Source: JAHEGP01 sp963792875 (GTDB taxonomy: Bacteria > Pseudomonadota > Gammaproteobacteria > Pseudomonadales > JAHEGP01). From it: a stretch of DNA of 64,000 nucleotides. The position numbers and the translations under genes were made by a program. The stretch covers positions 248,001 to 312,000 of the forward strand of contig CAWBXV010000010.1 of NCBI GenBank assembly GCA_963792875.1. The letters are read 5' to 3'. Below, piece by piece: positions 37,271-45,244 of the stretch; the stretch's first letter is position 1; the number at the start of each line of letters is the position of its first letter. The notes under the pieces are model-generated. The model was given only the letters and a program-made list of their open reading frames with translations, searched no databases and was not told where the DNA came from.

Positions 37271-37926
37271 CGCAAATATTCCTCGTCGATCAACTGCATG
37301 AGCCTGAGGTGCTCGTCGCTCCCGGTCGCCTAGCAGTAGCTGCTGCGCGGCAGTGACAGCAACTCGCAGCGGCGTTGAATGCTGAGAGTGGCGTGGCCTG
37401 GATCAATCATCTGCCGTTTCTCCTCCACGCTCAGTCGAGATGCCCGGTCTTTTTTCAAGCCAATCCAGCTCGACCTGAAGCTTGCCGACCTGACGGTACG
37501 GGCGATCCTTCTCGGTATCCTGGCCCGGCTCACGATGACTCCCAGAGTGGTCACCGTATCTGAGAAAGCTGGTTAAAATAGCAATCGCTGTATGCAAGGG
37601 GTAAAAACGACACGTCCTGCGTTCAGCGCCGACGCCAGTGAGAAGGTCGCCACCGAGGCCATCAAGGGGCACAGGACCGTCAGTGAACCCGCCTGAGGGT
37701 TCTGGGTTCTGGGTTCATGCCAGGCACATCAATACCTGCAGGGCGCAATCGCCTAAGGAGTCCGTCGACATCTTCAAAAACTATCGACTGGCCGACCGGC
37801 CACTTCTCTAGGCACGCAAACTCTCCAGGCTTTACCCTGTCCCTGTCGCGGAGAACTGCGGAGCCTGGCTGGCAGCTTGCGGCAACCACCGTCGAGGGAG
37901 TTTCTTGGGAGCACGGCAGGAAGCAT
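37271..37926 (-). mobile_element. IS3-family element remnant, copy 1 (rearranged)
   Basis: On the minus strand, 37500-37320 reads as the junction of an IS3-family orfA and orfB: VGKLQVELDWLEK in one frame, then MIDPGHATLSIQRRCELLSL, PRSSYC and a stop, in another. Only LIDEEYLR of the following orfB region remains before a deletion at 37270. The orfA start (EKVATEAIKGHRTVSE) appears on the plus strand at ~37632-37680, because the 37535-37926 segment is flipped relative to copy 2. The DDE catalytic domain is absent, so it is dead. Confidence 0.7.
37535..37926 (+). repeat. Inverted segment, orientation A
   Basis: This ~390-base segment begins ATGACTCCCAGAGTGG and ends GGCAGGAAGCAT. The same sequence, about 97 percent alike by eye, is present at 39828-40210 in reverse orientation between the same flanking sequences (GGCTCACG on the left, GCCCGGACAGTAGAG on the right). 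It contains the IS3 orfA start and about 240 bases of unidentified sequence. Confidence 0.85.
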
Positions 37927-38032
37927 CGCCCGGACAGTAGAGTAGGGCACCGTCAATCGATAGAGGCGGACATCGAGCCTGGCCGCCATCCCGCCACATT
38001 GCTACTCTGACTCATCGGCTCGCAGGTTCGCA

Positions 38033-38159
38033 GATGGCCTACGACGAGATCATCGACCCGCGGCAGCTGCGCAATGCGTTGATCGCCGGTCTGGAACTCA
38101 GCGCTCAGCGCCTGTCCAGGCTTGCCGCGCCGACCTCGGCGGCGGGCATCGCCCCCTGA
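38033..38159 (+). pseudogene. Duplicated 3' end of the carboxyltransferase gene
   Basis: It repeats the last 42 codons and stop of the gene ending at 36114 with a single silent-looking C-to-T change. It has no start or ribosome site and is only a by-product of the duplication. Confidence 0.9.
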
Positions 38160-38489
38160 ATGCAAGCTGACATGCGTCAGTACCGCTCGCGGTGCGCGCC
38201 TGGTGGCCGCCATGCTCAGGCGGAATGGAACACCTGATCGATGTCAGACCTTACAGCAGCTTCATCGGCTAAGCCCCTGCCACAAAAAAGATACATCGCG
38301 CGGCCTTTGCCGCCGTGAGCGCGCCATGACACCGGTAATTTTCACACTGACAGCGCTTGCTGTGTCTCACCCGTTTCAATAGACTGCTTCACAAGATGCG
38401 ATATTGGCTGAAAACCCAAGCGCATTCGCAATTGCCGGTTTGTTGTACGGCATGGGAAAGTGTCACAACCACCTGCAGGATGAGCACAC
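38160..38489. promoter_or_regulatory. Upstream region of PEP-CTERM gene 2
   Basis: This is the near-identical copy of 36115-36445, with one base deleted and about three substitutions. It holds no gene. Confidence 0.5.
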
Positions 38490-39098
38490 ATGAAAACCGT
38501 AGCCATGAAAAACACATTGACCGTTAACTTGCTGGGCGCAGCAGCCCTGGCTTTCATCAGCCTGCAGACGCAGGCTGCGGTAATCGGCGATGTCGCTATT
38601 TCACCAACCGACGGGGCGCTGGGTTATATCGACACGGTCAACACCAAGGTCGGCTTCTTTTGCGCCGACACCGATGTATGCACCGAGCCCTTCACTGCCA
38701 GAATCACCCAGGCGGACGGCATCTTCGAGTCCATAAAATACACGAGTGTCGCCATGTACGACTTCAACTACGATGACGACACGGCGTCTGACTACATTCT
38801 GGGCCACACTCTCTGGACGGCTGGCGAGTTCTCCATGAGAATCGACTCCATTGAGAGGGTCGAGGTGGGGGGGGCGGCAAGGTATGTCACCGCAGGCGGT
38901 TTCGCAACCTTCTTCCAGGACGACGTCGCCCTGGACCTTCTGGGCGAATGGAGTCTGAGCCTGGATGGTACTAACGTCGTGAATTTTTCCTCCACGGCCA
39001 CGGCCTATCAAGTGCCTGAGCCCGGCACCATGGCCCTGCTCAGCATCGGCCTGATCGGCATCGGCGCAGCCCGCCGCTCCGCCGCACGGCAATCATAA
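38490..39098 (+). CDS. PEP-CTERM sorting domain protein, copy 2
   Basis: The twin of the protein at 36446, 202 residues, with the same signal peptide, Cys pair (FFCADTDVCTEPF) and PEP-CTERM tail. By direct comparison I count eleven base substitutions, nine of them changing the residue (A to T, E to K, A to D twice, K to Q, A to V, N to D, T to S, V to L). An insertion adds three residues in VEVGGAARYVT. The reading frame is fully preserved, so both copies look functional. Export through Sec and anchoring by an exosortase elsewhere are inferred. Confidence 0.88.
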   Translation: MKTVAMKNTLTVNLLGAAALAFISLQTQAAVIGDVAISPTDGALGYIDTVNTKVGFFCADTDVCTEPFTARITQADGIFESIKYTSVAMYDFNYDDDTASDYILGHTLWTAGEFSMRIDSIERVEVGGAARYVTAGGFATFFQDDVALDLLGEWSLSLDGTNVVNFSSTATAYQVPEPGTMALLSIGLIGIGAARRSAARQS

Positions 39099-39112
39099 GG
39101 GCATCGTCCCCC

Positions 39113-39148
39113 CTGCGTCAGGAGGATGGACATCGCCTCCTGACGCAG
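39113..39148 (+). terminator. Strong hairpin after PEP-CTERM gene 2
   Basis: The second copy of the 13-pair stem found at 37060-37095, identical in sequence and distance from the stop. Confidence 0.6.
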
Positions 39149-39283
39149 CGGCATTAATGAGCGAAAAGGTTTTCTCTCGCGCTGCAGGTACAGCACCCCG
39201 CAGGTCACCACGCTGCACTCAACGCCGGGTGCGTTGCACGTTGTTGCGAACCTCTACCAAGTAACACCTCTCCTGATCCACAA

Positions 39284-40210
39284 TCAGACCAATCGCTCCC
39301 TCCTTGCCCGTTCAGGTATGCGGTACATGCTGACGGCGGGCGCCCCGTGGCAGCACCTCCTCGACCCAGGCCGCCCCGAACGGGTCCTTACAACCTCATG
39401 TGTATCTGATTGGCAGGAGGCCGGATGGGCGGCGCTGGTGTTGGGCTTCGGTGCCAACGACACCAATCCCATCGTCTGCATCAGCCGCTGCACCCGCTTG
39501 CGATCGCGATAGCCCTGGCGCCGCAGGTAATCCTGCATCTTATGCTGTTCAAAGAACGGCGGGCGCAAATATTCCTCGTCGATCAACTGCATGAGCCTGA
39601 GGTGCTCGTCGCTCCCGGTCGCCTAGCAGTAGCTGCTGCGCGGCAGTGACAGCAATTCGCAGCGGCGTTGAATGCTGAGAGTGGCGTGGTCTGGATCAAT
39701 CATCTGCCGTTTCTCCTCCACGCTCAGTCGAGATGCCCGGTCTTTTTTCAAGCCAATCCAGCTCGACCTGAAGCTTGCCGACCTGACGGTACGGGCGATC
39801 CTTCTCGGTATCCTGGCCCGGCTCACGATGCTTCCTGCCGTTCCCAAGAAACTCCCTCGACGGTGGTTGCCGCAAGCTGCCAGCCAGGCTCCGCAGTTCC
39901 CCGCGACAGGGACGGGGTAAAGCCTGGAGAGTTTGTGTGCCTAGAGAAGTGGCCGGTCGGCCAGTCGATAGTTTTTGAAGATGTCGACGGACTCCTTAGG
40001 CGATTGCGCCCTACAGGTATTGATGTGCCTGGCATGAACCCAGAGCCCTCAGGCGGGTTCACTGACGGTCCTGTGCCCTTTGATGGCCTCGGTGGCGACC
40101 TTCTCACTGGCGTCGGCGCTGAACGCAGGACGTGTCGTTTTTACCCCTTGCATACAGCGATTGCCATTTTAACCAGCTTTCTCAGATGCGGTGACCACTC
40201 TGGGAGTCAT
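39284..40210 (-). mobile_element. IS3-family element remnant, copy 2
   Basis: On the minus strand the parts lie in natural order: a possible left end (ATGACTCCCAGAGTGGTCAC at 40210), the orfA start (EKVATEAIKGHRTVSE), about 240 bases of unrelated sequence where the orfA middle should be, the orfA end (SWIGLKK frame / ELDWLEK frame), and the orfB start (MIDPDHATLSIQRRCELLSL, then an in-frame stop after PRSSYC). The HTH-like QHKMQDYLRRQGYRDRKRV, then QRLMQTMGLVSLAPKPNTS follows. The DDE domain is missing. This arrangement is closer to the ancestral one than copy 1. Other open frames through this region on the plus strand are not trusted. Confidence 0.75.
39828..40210 (-). repeat. Inverted segment, orientation B
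   Basis: The reverse-orientation counterpart of 37535-37926. Flanks are identical to those of copy 1 on both sides, so the boundaries of the flip are visible to within a few bases. Confidence 0.85.
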
Positions 40211-40431
40211 GGCCCGGACAGTAGAGTAGGGCACCGTCAATCGATAGAGGCGGACATCGAGCCTGGCCGCCATCCCACCACATTGCTACTCTGACTCATC
40301 GGCTCGCAGGTTCGCTCCACGCGTCCTCCACGGTCGGTCAACCTTCCGCTTTGTGCCTCACTTCGTTGGGTGGCCGGTCCGTGGGTGGACCTGCACTACC
40401 AGGAGTGCGCCCTTGCCGGTCGCACACGAAA

Positions 40432-40451
40432 AAGCCCGCTTGCGCGGGCTT
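40432..40451 (-). terminator. Rho-independent terminator of PEP-CTERM gene 3
   Basis: On the minus strand, AAGCCCGC-GCAA-GCGGGCTT is an eight-pair stem followed by a run of five T. It lies ~80 bases past the stop at 40534. Confidence 0.8.
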
Positions 40452-40533
40452 GTCAGTGAGCAGTCATCGGCTCTGGCTTAAAGCGCCCAGTACATCATGG
40501 AAACCCTGAGCGCTCGCGCTGCAATCGTCTAGT

Positions 40534-41136
40534 CTATGCGCGCCGTGCGGCGGAGCGGCGGGCAGCGCCGATACCGGCCAAGCCGATGCTGAGCAGGGCG
40601 ATGGTGCCTGGCTCAGGCACTTCTTGATAGGCAGTGGCCGTGGAGGAAAAATTCACGACGTTAGTACCATCCAGGCTCAGACTCCATTCGCCCAGAACGT
40701 CCAGGGCGACGTCGTTCTGGAAGAAGGTTGCGAAACCGCCCGCGGTGACATACTTCCCAGACATGACGTCCTCAACGGTATCGATTCTCATGGAAAACTC
40801 GCCGGACCTCCAGAGAGTGTGGCCCAGGAAGTAGTCAGACGCCGTCGAGTCACCGTAGCTGAAGCTGTACATGGTGGCACTCGTGTATTTTATGGAGTCG
40901 AAGATGCCGTCCGCCAAGGTGATTCTGGCAGTGAAGGGCTCGGTGCATACATCGGTGTCGTCGCAAAAGAAGCCGACCCTTTCAGTTTCCGTGTTGATAA
41001 AACCCAGCGCCCCATCGGCTGGTGAAATGGCAACATCGCCAATTACCGCAGCCTGCGCCTGCAGGCTGATGAAAGCCAGGGCTGCTGCGCCCAGCAACTT
41101 AACGGTCATTTTGTTTTCAAAGGCTACGTTTTTCAT
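40534..41136 (-). CDS. PEP-CTERM sorting domain protein, third paralogue
   Basis: A 200-residue relative of the two tandem copies, on the opposite strand and more diverged. It keeps the signal peptide (LLGAAALAFISLQAQA), the cysteine pair (FFCDDTDVCTEPF), HTLWRSGEFSMRIDTVE and the tail VPEPGTIALLSIGLAGIGAA with ARRSAARRA. The start at 41136 aligns with the other copies' second Met region and is preceded by AAGGACGAGCACAC. The last base of its own terminator lies well before the next repeat. Three related surface proteins in 5 kb suggest a locally expanded family. Confidence 0.87.
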   Translation of the reverse strand: MKNVAFENKMTVKLLGAAALAFISLQAQAAVIGDVAISPADGALGFINTETERVGFFCDDTDVCTEPFTARITLADGIFDSIKYTSATMYSFSYGDSTASDYFLGHTLWRSGEFSMRIDTVEDVMSGKYVTAGGFATFFQNDVALDVLGEWSLSLDGTNVVNFSSTATAYQEVPEPGTIALLSIGLAGIGAARRSAARRA

Positions 41137-41596
41137 GTGTGCTCGTCCTTCGGTCGGTCTGCGGTGATACATACAAAATATGATCGGCAAAGCGGCCGTT
41201 GATTCCATAGGCTATGCGCGACCATTGCTCTACGCTACGGTGACCACTATACCGCAATGATGTGTCGCGTTCAGCATCAAGGTGGTAAAAATTACGGGGC
41301 CCTTGAAATGATCCAAAATGATGGGCAGCTTGCTTCGGCCCAATGCGCGACTGTCGTTTGGTCCCTTTGGCGTCCCGGCAGAACGTAGTGATCCATGGTG
41401 GGGCGATGCTCCCACGATGGGCACCGATCTGGGGCAAGTTGGTGGCCGCGTGCCACCGGCAGAGTGGCTTTGCGGGGTGTTTTATCACCTGGCATGGAAC
41501 CTGCATTAACCGCCATGTAGTGCATGGCAGGCAGTGGCATCGGCAGACCGCTGTTGCGGGTTCGCTCGGGCAGCGGGCGTTCACAATCACAATGGA
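41137..41596. other. Intergenic region before the guanidine riboswitch
   Basis: This region between divergent transcripts has no gene that I can support. It should hold the promoters of PEP-CTERM gene 3 and of the guanidine operon. On the minus strand GTGGTCACCGT (near 41242) matches eleven bases of the left end of the IS3-type remnant (GAGTGGTCACCGT). It could be a worn element end, but no transposase sequence accompanies it. Confidence 0.45.
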
Positions 41597-41721
41597 TGGC
41601 TAGGGTTCCGGCCGGCGTAATCGCTGGTGACTGGTCCAAGAGCGATCGACCTTTCAACGGGGCAGTTAGCTGACGGCCCCAAGGCGGAAAGGTTACACGG
41701 CGGGATAAAAGCCCGGGAGAT
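41597..41721 (+). promoter_or_regulatory. Guanidine-I (ykkC) riboswitch
   Basis: The conserved elements of the ykkC/guanidine-I aptamer are present in order: GGCTAGGGTTCCGGCC at about 41598, GACTGGTCCAAGAGCGATC near 41629, and ACGGCGGGATAAAAGCCCGG then GAGA ending near 41720. It sits 66 bases before the first operon gene. This class turns expression on when guanidinium binds, which identifies guanidine as the cue for the whole operon. Confidence 0.92.
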
Positions 41722-41786
41722 GACGTCGGTCGACAGGCCGGCCGTGCTGCTGCGTGTAATCCTTACATCCACCTGGGAGTCACTCC

Positions 41787-42842
41787 ATGAAACGCGCATT
41801 TTCACACCGGCTTGCAGGCGCGGCCCTGCTCGCCTCGCTGCTCTCTCTGGTTGCCCCATCGGCGATGGCCAAGGACAGCTTCAAGGTCTGCTGGTCGATC
41901 TATGTGGGCTGGATGCCCTGGGAATACGGCGCCAGCTCCGGCATCGTCGACAAATGGGCCGACAAGTACGGCATCGATATCGAGGTCGTGCAGATCAATG
42001 ACTACATCGAGTCGATCAACCAGTACACCGCCGGTGGTTTCGACGGTTGCGCCATGACCAATATGGACGCGCTGACGATCCCGGCGGCGGGGGGCGTCGA
42101 TTCCACCGCCCTGATCGTTGGCGATTTTTCCAACGGCAACGACGCCGTCATCCTCAAAGGCAAGACCGACCTGAAGAGCATCAAGGGGCAGACCGTCAAC
42201 CTGGTCGAGCTCAGCGTCTCCCACTACCTGCTGGCCCGGGGCCTCGAGTCGGTCGGCTTGTCAGAGCGCGACGTCAAGGTGATCAACACGTCCGACGCCG
42301 ACATGGTGGCGGCCTTCGCCACCAAGGACGTCACGGCGGTGACCACCTGGAACCCGCTGGTGAGCGAAATCCTCGCCATGCCGGGCAGTCACAAGGTGTT
42401 CGACAGCGCCGACATCCCTGGCGAGATCATCGACACCCTGGTGGTCAATACCGGGACCCTGGCGGCCAACCCGGCGTTGGGCAAGGCGCTGGTGGGGGCA
42501 TGGTATGAAATCATGGCCAAAATGAGCACCGACAAGTCGGTACGCGAGCACATGGGCAAAGCCTCCGGCACCGACCTGGCCGGCTACGAGGCGCAGTTGG
42601 CCTCGACCAGAATGTTCTACCGGGCGGCGGATGCCGTCAGCTTTGTCAACAGCCCGGCGCTGAAGAAGACCATGGAGTATGTGGCCGAGTTTTCCTTCGA
42701 GCACGGCCTGCTGGGCGAGGGCGCTCCGGATGCCGGCTTCATCGGCGTTGAGACCCCCGCCGGAGTGTACGGTGACCAGCGCAATATTCGCCTGCGGTTT
42801 GATCCCGCCTTCATGCAGATGGCCGCTGAGGGCAAGCTCTAG
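41787..42842 (+). CDS. ABC transporter substrate-binding protein, guanidine/urea-carboxylase associated
   Basis: A periplasmic binding protein of 351 residues, signal peptide LLSLVAPSAMA. It belongs to the NMT1/SsuA-like group found next to urea carboxylase genes (named there as a putative urea transporter): VCWSIYVGWMPWEYGASSGI, DGCAMTNMDALTIPAAGGVD, DVTAVTTWNPLVSEIL. Given the guanidine riboswitch upstream, the ligand is most likely guanidine. It is the first gene of the operon and is followed by its permease 28 bases later. Confidence 0.85.
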   Translation: MKRAFSHRLAGAALLASLLSLVAPSAMAKDSFKVCWSIYVGWMPWEYGASSGIVDKWADKYGIDIEVVQINDYIESINQYTAGGFDGCAMTNMDALTIPAAGGVDSTALIVGDFSNGNDAVILKGKTDLKSIKGQTVNLVELSVSHYLLARGLESVGLSERDVKVINTSDADMVAAFATKDVTAVTTWNPLVSEILAMPGSHKVFDSADIPGEIIDTLVVNTGTLAANPALGKALVGAWYEIMAKMSTDKSVREHMGKASGTDLAGYEAQLASTRMFYRAADAVSFVNSPALKKTMEYVAEFSFEHGLLGEGAPDAGFIGVETPAGVYGDQRNIRLRFDPAFMQMAAEGKL

Positions 42843-42870
42843 TGCAAGCCGGCGCCAACGGGAGCGCGCG

Positions 42871-43686
42871 ATGAAACGCTGGATCAACAAGCGACCCGGT
42901 CGTCTGCTGAAGGTCGCGCTGGGTGCCGTGCCCTTCGTGCTGCTGATCGCGCTCTATCAGTGGGGTTCCGATGTGCGCAAGGCGGATAACCCCGCCGATA
43001 AACTGCTGCCGAGCATGAGCGAGATGGGCGCCGCCGTCGACCGCCTGGCCCTGACCGCCAGCAAGCGCACCGGTGAGCGGGTGTTCTGGCAGGACACGGC
43101 CAGCAGCCTGCAGCGGCTGTCGATGGGCATTGGCATCGCCGCGCTCATCGGCCTGCTGGTGGGCCTGCTGACCGGCGCGATACCGCTGCTGGGGGCATCC
43201 CTCAACCCGCTGATCACGGTGATTTCCCTGGTGCCGCCGCTGGCCCTGCTGCCGATCCTGTTTATCGTGTTCGGGCTCGGCGAAGTCTCCAAGGTGGTGC
43301 TGATCGCCATCGGGGTGACGCCGTTTCTCGCCAGGGATATCTACCAGCGCACCCTGGAGATACCCGCCGAGCAGCTGGTGAAGGCCCAGACCCTGGGGGG
43401 AAACTCGTCCCAGATCATACAGCGGGTACTGCTGCCGCAGGTGCTGCCGCGCCTGCTCGACGCCGTCAGATTGAGTCTCGGGGCGGCCTGGCTGTTCCTG
43501 ATCGCGGCCGAGGCCATCGCCGCCAGCGACGGCCTGGGTTACCGCATCTTTCTGGTGCGGCGCTACCTGTCGATGGATGTCATTCTGCCCTATGTGGCGT
43601 GGATCACGCTGCTGGCCTTCCTGCTGGACTGGGTGCTGCTGTGGCTCAGCCGGCGGATGTTTCCCTGGTATCACCATGCCAAGTGA
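42871..43686 (+). CDS. ABC transporter permease
   Basis: The inner-membrane channel of the same importer, 271 residues with six or so helices. The BPD_transp_1 coupling segment EQLVKAQTLGGNSSQIIQRV contacts the ATPase. The N-terminal cytoplasmic and first periplasmic parts (KLLPSMSEMGAAVDRL) are typical of the nitrate/taurine/sulfonate type. The start at 42871 follows GGGAGCGCGCG. It is followed by the ATPase gene with ten intervening bases. Confidence 0.86.
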   Translation: MKRWINKRPGRLLKVALGAVPFVLLIALYQWGSDVRKADNPADKLLPSMSEMGAAVDRLALTASKRTGERVFWQDTASSLQRLSMGIGIAALIGLLVGLLTGAIPLLGASLNPLITVISLVPPLALLPILFIVFGLGEVSKVVLIAIGVTPFLARDIYQRTLEIPAEQLVKAQTLGGNSSQIIQRVLLPQVLPRLLDAVRLSLGAAWLFLIAAEAIAASDGLGYRIFLVRRYLSMDVILPYVAWITLLAFLLDWVLLWLSRRMFPWYHHAK

Positions 43687-43696
43687 GCGGCGCGCG

Positions 43697-44479
43697 ATGA
43701 TCGAGCTGAAAAATCTGTCCAAGAGCTACGGCGAGCACCGCGTGCTGGAGCGGCTCAATGCCCGGGTTCATGAAGGGGAGTTCGTCACCCTGGTGGGGAC
43801 ATCCGGCTGCGGCAAGAGCACCTTCCTGAAGATGCTGCTGGGCACCGAAGGCGTCAGCGACGGCCAGCTGCTGCTGGACGGGCGGCAGATTCCCGACGAG
43901 CCCGGCCCCGAGCGGGGCATCGTGTTCCAGAAGTACTCCGTGCTGCCCCATCTGCGCGTGATCGAGAACGTCGCCCTGGGGCGCGAGTTTGCGCGCAGCC
44001 GCCTGCTGGGGCGCCTGTTTGGCGCCCGGCGCCGCGCCGCCATGGATGAGGCGGGCCAGTGGCTGGAGGCGGTGGGTCTGGCAGATGCCCGCTACAAATA
44101 TCCTCACGACCTGTCCGGCGGCATGCAGCAGCGCCTGGCCATCGCCCAGGCGCTGATGATGCAGCCCCGCATACTGCTGCTGGACGAACCCTTCGGCGCG
44201 CTCGACCCGGGCATCCGCAAGGACATGCATCGGCTGGTGCTGCGCCTTTGGTCCCGGCACCAGCTCACCGTGTTCATGGTCACCCACGATATCGCCGAGG
44301 GCTTCTATCTGGGCACCCGCCTGTGGGTGTTCGACAAACTGCGCCACGATCCCCATGCTCCGGAGCGCTTCGGCAGCACCATCACGTACGACCTGCCGGT
44401 GGGAAGGGATCACCCTGAGCTGCACGAGGAAATCGATCAATCGCTGACCTTGTCCAGGCAGCGCCTGGCAGTCGCCTGA
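43697..44479 (+). CDS. ABC transporter ATP-binding protein
   Basis: The ATPase of the importer, 260 residues. Walker A is LVGTSGCGKSTF, the Q-loop IVFQKYSVLP, the signature HDLSGGMQQRLAIAQAL, Walker B ILLLDEPFGALDP and the H-loop VFMVTHDIAEG, all intact. The C-terminal ~35 residues (TYDLPVGRDHPELHEEID) extend past the core, as in other urea-carboxylase-linked transporters. An upstream ATG at 43676 within the permease end is possible. Confidence 0.9.
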   Translation: MIELKNLSKSYGEHRVLERLNARVHEGEFVTLVGTSGCGKSTFLKMLLGTEGVSDGQLLLDGRQIPDEPGPERGIVFQKYSVLPHLRVIENVALGREFARSRLLGRLFGARRRAAMDEAGQWLEAVGLADARYKYPHDLSGGMQQRLAIAQALMMQPRILLLDEPFGALDPGIRKDMHRLVLRLWSRHQLTVFMVTHDIAEGFYLGTRLWVFDKLRHDPHAPERFGSTITYDLPVGRDHPELHEEIDQSLTLSRQRLAVA

Positions 44480-44488
44480 GGAGAACGC

Positions 44489-45244
44489 ATGAGCCAGAAC
44501 AGTTCGCCGGCGCGCGCTGCCGACAGCCGCTATGCCACCGAGCTGCCCGGCGGCAGCCACTGGTCGCTGATGGTGCGCCGGGGGTTGCAGCTGACGCTCA
44601 CGGATATCGCGGGCGGGGCCAATGTCGGCATGCTGCTGTACAACCCGGCACAGTTGACCGAGCGCTACAACGCGCCGGACACCCTCAAATGCCAGCACAC
44701 GTTCAGGCTGACCGCGGGGCACTGCCTCTATTCCGATATGGGGCGCATCTTCTGCGCGCTGGTCGCCGACAGCTTCGGCTGGCACGACACGGTGTGCGGC
44801 AACAGTCACGCCCAGCAGGTGGCGCGGCAGTGGGGCGGACGCGACTACCAGGTCGACCGCAATCGGTGGCACCAGAACGGCTACGACAGCTTTCTGGTGG
44901 AGCTGGCCAAATACGGCCTGAGCCGCCGGGATATGGCGGCCAACGTGAATTTCTTCAGCCAGGTGAGCACCGATGAGGCGGGCAACCTGGCGCTGTCGCG
45001 GCAGGCGGCGGCGGGGGATGCGGTGAGCCTGCGCTTTGAGATGGACACCCTGGTGGTGCTGCACACCTGTCCCCATCCCCTCGACCAGGCGGCGGCCTAT
45101 CCCGAGCGGCCGGTGCGCGTGGCACTGGCGCCGGCCGAGCCGCTGCAGGAGGACGACCTCTGCCTGAATCACTGCGCCGAAAACCGGCGGGGGTATCAGA
45201 ACAACGCCCTGTATCACCTGGGCCTGCCATCGAGGTCAGCATGA
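44489..45244 (+). CDS. DUF1989 protein, carboxyguanidine deiminase subunit
   Basis: One of the paired UAAP (urea amidolyase-associated) proteins of the DUF1989 family. Work on bacterial guanidine use showed that the pair forms carboxyguanidine deiminase, which converts carboxyguanidine to allophanate and ammonia. Visible family parts are HWSLMVRRGLQLTLTDIAGG, NVGMLLYNP, SDMGRIFCALVADSFGWHD, a Cys in TVCGNSH, and VVLHTCPHPLDQ near the end, with conserved His/Cys likely to bind zinc. It overlaps the next gene, its partner, by four bases, fitting a heteromer. Confidence 0.85.
   Translation: MSQNSSPARAADSRYATELPGGSHWSLMVRRGLQLTLTDIAGGANVGMLLYNPAQLTERYNAPDTLKCQHTFRLTAGHCLYSDMGRIFCALVADSFGWHDTVCGNSHAQQVARQWGGRDYQVDRNRWHQNGYDSFLVELAKYGLSRRDMAANVNFFSQVSTDEAGNLALSRQAAAGDAVSLRFEMDTLVVLHTCPHPLDQAAAYPERPVRVALAPAEPLQEDDLCLNHCAENRRGYQNNALYHLGLPSRSA

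Larger units (their letters stand above)
35988..38031. repeat. Tandem duplication, copy 1
   Basis: This unit of about 2.04 kb starts inside the carboxyltransferase gene. It carries the PEP-CTERM gene 1, a hairpin, and an IS3-type remnant, and ends in a ~100-base stretch (CCCGGACAGTAGAGTAGGGC onward) finishing GCAGGTTCGC. The next base begins copy 2, in direct orientation. Compared with copy 2 it lacks ~240 bases of the IS remnant (39324-39563), and its segment 37535-37926 is inverted. Confidence 0.9.
38032..40315. repeat. Tandem duplication, copy 2
   Basis: The second unit repeats copy 1 in the same order: the carboxyltransferase 3' end, leader, PEP-CTERM gene, hairpin, IS3 remnant and the GCAGGTTCGC end. 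After 40315 the sequence leaves the repeat (TCCACGCGTCC). It is longer because the IS remnant is less deleted, and it has a nine-base insertion in the PEP-CTERM gene. Confidence 0.9.

Noticed and set aside
39234..39512. Plus-strand frame with RYMLTAGAPWQHLL resembling an IS5-type transposase N-terminus
   Set aside because: The likeness is limited to about a dozen residues and the frame overlaps the IS3 orfB remnant on the other strand. Not enough to call a second element.
39668..40294. A 208-residue plus-strand frame through the IS3 remnant in copy 2
   Set aside because: It is antisense to IS3 orfA/orfB fragments, has no ribosome site, and is destroyed by the inversion in copy 1. Some parts look protein-like, but I cannot support a gene.
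35988..40315. CRISPR array or phage region as explanation for the repeats
   Set aside because: The repeated units are kilobase-long and contain genes; there are no short regular spacers and no phage genes.
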